Assembly: GCA_029974855.1 (NCBI GenBank)
Contig: JARKQO010000006.1
Coordinates: 1 to 6,914 of the forward strand
Source of the DNA: Eubacteriales bacterium
GTDB taxonomy: Bacteria > Bacillota_A > Clostridia > Christensenellales > Aristaeellaceae
DNA length: 6,914 nt
Reading direction: 5' to 3'
Shown: one piece after another, positions 1 through 5,131 of the stretch
How the letters are laid out: every line of letters starts with the position of its first letter
Position numbering within the stretch: position 1 is the stretch's first letter
The notes under the pieces: model-generated
Told to the model about the DNA's origin: nothing
The model's input: the letters and a program-made list of their open reading frames with translations, nothing else
The model's database searches: none
Made by a program: the position numbers and the translations under genes

Positions 1-293
1 GCAAATGGCTGGCCCGCAAATCCAGGGTGGTGATGTTTGACGAGCCCACCCGTGGCATCGACGTGGCCGCCAAGGTGGAGATTTACCACCTGATGAACCA
101 GCTGAAGCAGCAGGGCATCGCCGTGATGTTCGTTTCCTCGGAAATGTCGGAGGTCATGGGCTTCGCGGACCGGATCATCGTCATGTGCGACGGGCGGGTC
201 ACCGGGGAGCTCACCCGGCAGGAGGCCACCCAGGAGAAGATTCTCACATTGGCCACCCGGTTTGAACAGAAGCTCGCCGCCGCGAACCCATGA
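1..293 (+). CDS. CUT2 sugar ABC transporter ATP-binding protein (RbsA/MglA-like), C-terminal fragment
   Basis: This is the 3' end of a gene that begins before the window; reading frame starts at base 3, giving 96 residues up to TGA at 291-293. It is the end of the second nucleotide-binding domain of a RbsA/MglA/XylG-type ATPase, which powers sugar import through the permease on the cytoplasmic face of the membrane. Visible are an intact Walker B with catalytic Glu and D-loop ([12 protein letters not shown]), the following AKVEIY helix, the switch-loop segment FVSSEMSEV typical of the C-terminal domain of this family, and the usual [11 protein letters not shown] strand. It ends 12 bases before the permease start, so the two are in one operon. 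Family assignment is firm; the sugar cannot be read from this piece. Its intact motifs are a useful contrast to the degenerate homologue at 5128-6618. Confidence 0.93.
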   Translation, partial: KWLARKSRVVMFDEPTRGIDVAAKVEIYHLMNQLKQQGIAVMFVSSEMSEVMGFADRIIVMCDGRVTGELTRQEATQEKILTLATRFEQKLAAANP

Positions 294-299
294 GGAGGA
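293..299 (+). promoter_or_regulatory. Ribosome-binding site of the permease gene
   Basis: AGGAGGA lies directly after the ATPase stop codon, six bases before the ATG at 306. It supports that start and tight operon coupling of ATPase and permease. Confidence 0.8.
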
Positions 300-305
300 A
301 GCAAC

Positions 306-1364
306 ATGGAGCATAGCAGACAGTCTCCCCTTCGCCGCTTTTTTGCCATCCGGGGCATGGCCTCCGCCATGATCGCCCTGGCGGCGCTCTGTGTGATCTA
401 TGTGGGCTTTGGCCTCAGGCAGCCCGCGGTGTTTTCCGCCACCAACAACATGAACCTGCTGCGGTCCATGTCCAAGTATTTGCTCATCGGCATCGGCCAG
501 AGCTACTTGCTCATCACGGGCAACATCGATCTGTCCATCGGCTCCATGGTGGGCATGAGCGCTATGATCTCCGCCACGCTGATGATCCACGGGGTGCATC
601 CTGTGCTGGCCGCCCTGGTGACCTTGGCCTGCTGCCTGGCCATCGGCCTGGTGAACGGCTTTTTGGTGGGCAAGTGCAAGCTGCCCCCCTTCATCGCCAC
701 CTTGGGCACCATGTTCTGCGCCAGGGGCATTGCCTACATGGTGAACAACAACCGCAACACCGACGCCATCGCCTCGGGCATCGGCAAGCCCATGGGCAAG
801 GCCTTTGAAAACCTGTTTTACTACGGCAAGATCATCGACCATCCCTGGTGGCCCTACAACACCTTCTGGATCTCTTTGATCGTCTTTGCCATTTTCTTCT
901 TCCTCCTTTCCAAGACCCGTATGGGCCGTCATATCTATGCCATCGGGTCCAATGTGGAGGCGGCCAAGCTCTCCGGGGTGAACGTGTTCGCTACCACCAC
1001 CAAGGCCTACCTGGTATCGGCCTTCTGCACCTTCATGGTGGGGCTGATCCTCTGCGCCCAGGCCAGCATGGGCAACATGGAGGCTGGCAACACGTATGAG
1101 ATGTACGGCGTGGCCGCCGGAGTCATCGGCGGTATTTCCCCCTTGGGGGGCACCGGGCTGCTGCTGGGTACCTTCATGGGTGCGGCGGTGTGGCAGACCC
1201 TGGAAAACGGCCTGAACATGATCGGGGCCCAGGTGGGCATCCAGCGCATTGCCATCGGCGTGATCGTGGTATTCTCGGTGCTGCTGGACGTGGTGGTGCG
1301 CCGGGGCGCGCTGGAGAAGCGCCGCATCTCCCCCCGCAAGCGGGAGCAGGATGTCGCATTATAG
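306..1364 (+). CDS. CUT2 sugar ABC transporter permease (RbsC/MglC-like)
   Basis: A 352-residue integral membrane protein of the BPD_transp_2 (RbsC/XylH/MglC) family, which as a homodimer forms the sugar channel of a CUT2 importer. It has about eight to ten hydrophobic segments. Family hallmarks are visible: GNIDLSIGSMVGMSA (about residues 73-87), the LPPFIATLGTM segment, the cytoplasmic GRHIYAIGSNVEAAKLSGV loop that contacts the ATPase (the EAA-like loop), and GGISPLGGTGLLLGTFMGA. Length is normal for the family. The ATG at 306 is preceded by a strong AGGAGGA. The last residues are basic (RRGALEKRRISPRKR), as expected for a cytoplasmic C-terminus. The gene ends with TAG, one codon later another in-frame TAG follows, and the frame then stays open into the binding-protein gene. 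Substrate is unknown; pentoses or hexoses imported by CUT2 systems are the candidates. Confidence 0.95.
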   Translation: MEHSRQSPLRRFFAIRGMASAMIALAALCVIYVGFGLRQPAVFSATNNMNLLRSMSKYLLIGIGQSYLLITGNIDLSIGSMVGMSAMISATLMIHGVHPVLAALVTLACCLAIGLVNGFLVGKCKLPPFIATLGTMFCARGIAYMVNNNRNTDAIASGIGKPMGKAFENLFYYGKIIDHPWWPYNTFWISLIVFAIFFFLLSKTRMGRHIYAIGSNVEAAKLSGVNVFATTTKAYLVSAFCTFMVGLILCAQASMGNMEAGNTYEMYGVAAGVIGGISPLGGTGLLLGTFMGAAVWQTLENGLNMIGAQVGIQRIAIGVIVVFSVLLDVVVRRGALEKRRISPRKREQDVAL

Positions 1365-1384
1365 GCGTAGCCATACGCTTATAA
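1359..1384 (+). other. Stem-loop at the permease stop codon, before the binding-protein gene
   Basis: An 11-bp inverted repeat (arms TTATAGGCGTA at 1359-1369 and TACGCTTATAA at 1374-1384, one G-U pair) with a four-base loop GCCA overlaps the permease stop codon. No T-run follows, so it is not a classical terminator. In transporter operons such hairpins can mark an RNA-processing or 3'-protection site that lets the binding protein be made in excess over the membrane components. That role is an inference; the pairing is directly visible. Confidence 0.5.
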
Positions 1385-1396
1385 AATAAATCACTC

Positions 1397-1403
1397 AGGA
1401 GGG
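1397..1403 (+). promoter_or_regulatory. Ribosome-binding site of the substrate-binding protein gene
   Basis: AGGAGGG lies six bases before the ATG at 1410 in an otherwise AT-rich 45-base spacer. It is a near-ideal site, fitting a highly expressed binding protein. Confidence 0.8.
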
Positions 1404-1409
1404 AACCCC

Positions 1410-2306
1410 ATGAAAAAGGTATTCGCGATTGCCTGTGCACTGTGCCTTGCGCTGAGCCTGATCGGTACCGCTATGGCGGAGGACACGCTCATCGCCCTGA
1501 TCACCATGGACTCCATTGACCAGCACTGGATCACCCTGAACGAAGGGGCCCAGAAGGCCGCCGCCGAGCTCGGCGTGACCGTGGACTTTATGTCCCCCAA
1601 CGTCAAGGATGACGCCCAGCAGATCGAGTGCGTGAACAACGCCGTTTCCAAGGGCGCCAAGGCCATCGTGGTGGCCGCCAACGGCCCCGACGCCATCTCC
1701 GGCTCTCTGGAAGAAGCCAAGGCCGCCGGCGTGAAGATCGTCTATGTGGACTCTCCCGCCGTGGTGGAAGCCGAGGCCACCTTCTCCACCAACAATGAGG
1801 CCGCCGGCTTCACCGCTGGCCAAGAGCTGCTGAAGGCCCTGGCCGACGCGGGCATCACCGAGGGCTCCGTGGGCATCATCAACGTGAACGCCGCCACCGA
1901 TTCCTGCGTGCAGCGGGAAAAGGGCTTCCGTGCCGCCTTTGAAGGCAGCGCCTTCACCATCCTGGAGACCCAGTACGGCGAGGGCGACGCGGCCAAGTCC
2001 CAGACCATTGCCGAGAACTACATCACCCAGGGCGTGGTGGGCATCTTCGGTGCCAACGAAGGCTCCACCACCGGCGCGGGCAATGCCATCAAGGCCTCCG
2101 GGGCCAAGATCGTCGGCGTGGGCTTTGACAAGTCCGACGCGATCCTGGGCCTGATCGAGGACGGCTACCTGCTGGCCACCATGGCCCAGAACCCCGACGT
2201 GATGGGCTATGAGGGCGTGAAGGCCGCCGTGGCCGCCATTGGCGGCGAGAGCCTGGGCGGCGCTGTCACCGACACCGGCGTCAGCGTGCTGAAGGCCGGC
2301 GAGTAA
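1410..2306 (+). CDS. Sugar ABC transporter substrate-binding protein (RbsB-like, type I periplasmic-binding fold)
   Basis: A 298-residue secreted protein of the RbsB/Peripla_BP_4 type, which captures a sugar outside the membrane and delivers it to the permease. Residues 1-23 form a signal peptide (KK, hydrophobic core, cleavage most likely after AMA and before ED). The mature part shows the alternating fold: first strand LIALITMDSIDQHW, helix with LNEGAQKAAAELG, strand AKAIVVAANGPDAIS, strand VKIVYVDSPA, the second-lobe GSVGIINVNAATDS and QREKGFRAAF, strand GVVGIFGANEGST, and AKIVGVGFDKSD followed by the LATMAQNPDVMGYEGV segment. Codon use (GCC, AAG, CTG, ATC) is strongly biased, fitting high expression. 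It is the last gene of the transporter operon and is followed by a terminator. There is no convincing lipobox, so the protein is probably cleaved by signal peptidase I. The exact sugar is not readable; weak similarity to ribose/galactose-type binders is all that can be claimed. Confidence 0.93.
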   Translation: MKKVFAIACALCLALSLIGTAMAEDTLIALITMDSIDQHWITLNEGAQKAAAELGVTVDFMSPNVKDDAQQIECVNNAVSKGAKAIVVAANGPDAISGSLEEAKAAGVKIVYVDSPAVVEAEATFSTNNEAAGFTAGQELLKALADAGITEGSVGIINVNAATDSCVQREKGFRAAFEGSAFTILETQYGEGDAAKSQTIAENYITQGVVGIFGANEGSTTGAGNAIKASGAKIVGVGFDKSDAILGLIEDGYLLATMAQNPDVMGYEGVKAAVAAIGGESLGGAVTDTGVSVLKAGE

Positions 2307-2338
2307 GCGCCAGAGCAACCAGAACCCATTTGCAAGGG

Positions 2339-2384
2339 GGGCCCCGGGGGGATTGCCGCGTCTCCCTCCGGGGCCCGTTTTCTT
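2339..2384 (+). terminator. Rho-independent terminator of the transporter operon
   Basis: A 14-bp GC-rich stem (arms GGGCCCCGGGGGGA at 2339-2352 and TCCCTCCGGGGCCC at 2363-2376, one G-U pair) with a ten-base loop is followed by GTTTTCTT. It lies 33 bases after the binding-protein stop. The same GGGCCCCGG word recurs in the promoter just downstream (2391-2399), so the 3' arm could pair either way. Confidence 0.85.
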
Positions 2385-2399
2385 GAAACCGGGCCCCGG
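2368..2399 (+). repeat. Inverted repeat linking terminator 3' arm and promoter spacer
   Basis: Bases 2368-2380 (CCGGGGCCCGTTT) are complementary to 2386-2399 (AAACCGGGCCCCGG) apart from one bulged C, leaving a five-base loop. The dyad spans the -35 element and most of the spacer of the promoter at 2383-2412, and its left arm is the right arm of the terminator. It could be an operator for a dimeric regulator, or an alternative RNA hairpin in read-through transcripts. The pairing is seen; any function is inference. Confidence 0.45.
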
Positions 2400-2412
2400 C
2401 CTGTGCTATACT
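2383..2412 (+). promoter_or_regulatory. Sigma70/sigmaA-type promoter with extended -10 for the regulator operon
   Basis: TTGAAA (2383-2388) and TATACT (2407-2412) are separated by 18 bases, and TG sits one base before the -10, giving the extended form TGCTATACT. The transcription start would be near 2419, leaving a 5' leader of about 60 bases. The spacer holds the near-palindrome CCGGGCCCCGG, a possible regulator site. This is the only clear promoter in the window and makes the response regulator, kinase and ABC protein a separate operon from the transporter. Confidence 0.72.
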
Positions 2413-2463
2413 AACCCCAGAGGCAGGGGAACAAGGGACATAGCCGCCCAACGCAAAGCGGAG

Positions 2464-2472
2464 AAGGGAGGG
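2464..2472 (+). promoter_or_regulatory. Ribosome-binding site that sets the response-regulator start
   Basis: AAGGGAGGG ends six bases before the ATG at 2479. It decides in favour of that ATG over the longer open frame, which reaches back through the promoter and terminator. Confidence 0.75.
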
Positions 2473-2478
2473 CCAGTC

Positions 2479-4068
2479 ATGCTTCGGGTAGTCATTGCGG
2501 ATGATGAGGAATGGATTTGCAAGCTGATTCAGGCCCTGGCGGATTGGAAGCGCCTGGGCATGGAGGTGGTGGGGGCCGCCAGCAACGGCCTGGAAGCGCT
2601 GGAGATGATCGAGCGCTTTTCCCCTGCCATTCTGATTACCGATATCCGCATGCCCGGCTGCGGCGGCCTGGAGCTCATCAGCAGGGCCAAGGCCATGGCC
2701 CCGGCCCTGGAGGTCATCATCATTAGCGGCTACGCCCAGTTCGATTATGCCCAGACCGCTATTGGCTACGGGGTGGGGGAATACCTGCTGAAGCCCATCA
2801 ACCAGCAGGCCCTGAACAACACGCTGGAGAAGATGCGCCGCCGCTGCCTGGCCCGCAGGCGGGAGGAAAGCGACCGGGAAAGCCTGCTGATAAGCGGCAA
2901 GGAGGAAGGGGAACGGCTCAGGGCCAGCCTGATTCCGGACCTGCTGGACGGGCGCTACCACGCCCGTGGCCAGGAGGAGCTGGAGCAGAGCTACCGCTTC
3001 CAGGGCTTCGGAGACACCTACCAGGTATTTTTGCTGAAAATGGACTATGATGTGGACCAGTTCCAGGAGCCCTCCTTGGAGATCGTCCGCAACAAGGCGG
3101 CGGACGTGTTCCGCCCGTTGCTGCTGCCCCTGTGCGGGGATTTGGTGCTGGGGGGCCGGGGCGCGGCGGTGTACGGGGTGCTACGCTATGAGGGGGAGGC
3201 CCGGGAGCTGGTCCGGGGAAAGCTGCGGGAGGGGCTCAACCAGCTGGTGGCCCTTAACAGCCTGTTTGGGCCCGTGGTGTTCTCCATGGCTTTGGGCCAG
3301 CCCGTGAGCTGCGCCGGAGCCATGCCGGAGTCCTTGACGTCTGCTTTGGGGGTCGCGGCGGAGCGGCTTACGGAAGGAACGGGAAGGCTGCTGGAGGGCA
3401 GCGTCACCCCCTCGGCGTTTCAGGATACCCAGGCCCTGTCCAAATACGCCCAGGCCATCGACCACGCCATTGACGTGCTGAGCCAGGAGGAGGCACAAAG
3501 CGCCCTGGCCCAGCTGGAGGAAGCCGCGGCCGCCGTGCCCAACATCCGGGGCGGGGAGCTGGAGGGGCTGCTGCGGGACGCGGGCATTCTGTTCGTCACC
3601 CGCCTGGGGGTGGAGAACCGGGAGCGGGTGCTGGCGGAGTTTGACCACCGCTGCGGCCAGTGCTCCACGGTCCGGGAGCTGTTCGGGGCCCTGGAAAGGC
3701 TGCAGCAAAGCCTGCTGGCGGCGGCCCTGGAAAAGCAGCGCAACCAGGCCGGTCAGCCCATCCGCCTGGCGAAGCAATACATCCAGAAGCATTTTTCCCA
3801 GCCCATCACTTTGGAGGAGGTCAGCGAGGCCATCGGCTTCAGCCCCAGCTATTTCAGCACCCTCTTCAAGCGGGAAACCGGCGAGGGGTTCAGCAAATAC
3901 CTGACCCGGGTGCGCATCCAGGAGGCCCGCTGCCTGCTGCGGGAGACCCGCATGAGCGTGGCGGAGGTGTGCAAGCGGGTAGGCTATGCGGATATCAAGC
4001 ACTTTACCCATACCTTTAAGGCGGAGACGGGGCTGACCCCCGGGGAATTCCGCAAGCTGTACGGCTGA
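2479..4068 (+). CDS. YesN-type response regulator with AraC-family DNA-binding domain
   Basis: A 529-residue two-component response regulator, the cytoplasmic partner of the kinase encoded next. Residues 1 to about 120 are a receiver domain with all key positions: acidic D8-D9, phospho-acceptor D55 in ILITDIRMPG, S83 in IIISGY, Y102 and K105 in YLLKP. About residues 135-410 form the long, poorly conserved middle region usual for YesN proteins. The last 100 residues or so (from IRLAKQYIQKHF) are a double helix-turn-helix AraC domain, with ITLEEVSEAIGFSPSYFSTLFKR-type first motif and MSVAEVCKRVGYADIKHFTH-type second motif ending in the family-typical GLTPGEFRK. The start was set at 2479 because the receiver domain begins exactly there after a good ribosome-binding site. 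Regulators of this type usually control a neighbouring sugar transporter, most likely the operon just upstream; that target is inference. The gene is intact, unlike the two that follow. Confidence 0.94.
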   Translation: MLRVVIADDEEWICKLIQALADWKRLGMEVVGAASNGLEALEMIERFSPAILITDIRMPGCGGLELISRAKAMAPALEVIIISGYAQFDYAQTAIGYGVGEYLLKPINQQALNNTLEKMRRRCLARRREESDRESLLISGKEEGERLRASLIPDLLDGRYHARGQEELEQSYRFQGFGDTYQVFLLKMDYDVDQFQEPSLEIVRNKAADVFRPLLLPLCGDLVLGGRGAAVYGVLRYEGEARELVRGKLREGLNQLVALNSLFGPVVFSMALGQPVSCAGAMPESLTSALGVAAERLTEGTGRLLEGSVTPSAFQDTQALSKYAQAIDHAIDVLSQEEAQSALAQLEEAAAAVPNIRGGELEGLLRDAGILFVTRLGVENRERVLAEFDHRCGQCSTVRELFGALERLQQSLLAAALEKQRNQAGQPIRLAKQYIQKHFSQPITLEEVSEAIGFSPSYFSTLFKRETGEGFSKYLTRVRIQEARCLLRETRMSVAEVCKRVGYADIKHFTHTFKAETGLTPGEFRKLYG

Positions 4069-4069
4069 G

Positions 4070-4076
4070 AAGGAGG
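4070..4076 (+). promoter_or_regulatory. Ribosome-binding site marking the true kinase start
   Basis: AAGGAGG lies six bases before the ATG at 4083 and just after the response-regulator stop. It shows that translation should begin at 4083, although that frame is closed by TAG at 4131 after 16 codons. No comparable site precedes the internal GTG at 4151. Confidence 0.75.
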
Positions 4077-4082
4077 GGCCGC

Positions 4083-5131
4083 ATGAAAAAGCAAAGCCCC
4101 CTTCGGTTTTTGAGCAACCGGGCCAAATTATAGGGCTGGGCCTTTGCGCCGTGATGCTTTTTTTGCTGGGGGCCTATGGGGCGGCCCTTTCCCGGGGCGC
4201 GCCCCTGTGGCCCGCCTTGGTGGCCGTGGCCATGCTGGCGGCCTTGGGCGGGGCGCTGTACGGCTGGTTTATGCGGCCCTATGAGCGGATGGAAAGGATG
4301 ATCCGGCTGTTTTTGGAGGGCTATACCATCTCCGCCTTTCACCGGGCCGGGGACGTGGCCCTGTCCCCTATCAGCGAGCGGCTGCTGGGGCGCATGCACG
4401 ACGAGCTGAACGCCCCCTACCTGCTGAAGCTCAGCAAGCGGCAGGCCCAGTACCGGACCCTTCAAAATCAGATCAACCCGCATTTTTTGTACAATACCCT
4501 GGAGAGCATCCGCAGCGAAGCCCTGATGGGAGGCCTCACCAGCGTGGCGGAGATGACCGAGGCTTTGGCGGTGTTTTTCCGCTACACCATCAGCAAGGTG
4601 GAAAACCTGGTGTCCGTGGAGGAGGAGCTGCAAAACTGCGAAACCTACTTCCGCATTCAGCAATACCGCTTTGGGGCCCGGCTCCAGCTGCGGGTGGAGT
4701 GCCCGGAGGAGGACCGGGAGGAGATCTACGCCTGCCGGCTGCCCAAGCTGACCTTGCAGCCGATTTTGGAAAACAGCATCATCCATGGCACGGAGTTCAA
4801 AATCGGGGTGGGGCACCTGCTGATCCATCTGGAAAGCACCCGGCAGCGGCTGCTGATCCGCATCTCCGACGACGGAGTGGGCATGGACGAGGCCACCCTG
4901 GCCCGGCTGAACGAGCGGCTGGGCAAGAGCGGCCAGGCCTTCCAGGATGAACGGGACGGCAGCAAGGGCGGTCTGGCCCTGATGAACGTGAACAACCGCA
5001 TCCACCTGCTCTTTGGGGAGGAATACGGCTTGCATGTGTACTCCATGGAGGGGATGGGCACGGATGTGGAGATCACCTTGCCCCTCATCGCCAGCGATCG
5101 GGACATTGCCAACCGGGAGGTGCTGCGGTGA
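4083..5131 (+). CDS. LytS/YesM-type sensor histidine kinase, frameshifted near its 5' end
   Basis: Membrane histidine kinase that would phosphorylate the response regulator upstream. From ATG 4083 the frame reads MKKQSPLRFLSNRAK, then stops at TAG 4131. Shifting by -1 at the AAA of 4125-4127 continues as IIGLGLCAVMLFLLG and stays open to TGA 5129-5131, giving about 349 residues if one base is restored. The uninterrupted frame begins at GTG 4151 (326 residues) but lacks half of the first membrane helix. Two membrane segments (IIGLGLCAVMLFLLGAYGAA and ALVAVAMLAALGGALYGWF) are joined by only a few residues, so there is no extracellular sensor domain, unlike typical YesM kinases. The His_kinase motif QINPHFLYNTLESIRSEA (His codon 4481-4483), N-box LQPILENSIIHG, and ATP-lid motifs DDGVGMD and GGLALMNVNNRI are all intact. 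It overlaps the next gene by four bases (GTGA). The frameshift may be a real mutation or a sequencing error; the kinase core itself looks under selection. Confidence 0.85.
5115..5120 (+). promoter_or_regulatory. Ribosome-binding site of the degenerate ABC gene
   Basis: GGGAGG inside the kinase 3' end lies seven bases before GTG 5128, supporting a GTG start that overlaps the kinase stop codon (GTGA) and thus translational coupling. Confidence 0.6.

Noticed and set aside
2383..2397. CcpA catabolite-repression (cre) site over the -35 element
   Set aside because: The first half TTGAAACCG fits the consensus WTGNAANCG, but the second half lacks the required A/T positions and the match may come from the -35 box plus the GC-rich repeat.
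2353..2478. N-terminal extension of the response regulator back to 2353
   Set aside because: The extension would run through the terminator loop, promoter and ribosome-binding site. The receiver domain starts exactly at ATG 2479 behind AAGGGAGGG.
4121..4133. Programmed -1 ribosomal frameshift in the kinase gene
   Set aside because: The zero-frame codons GCC AAA TTA do not form an X XXY YYZ slippery heptamer (C AAA TTA), the A-run is only three bases, and no clear downstream stimulatory stem was seen.
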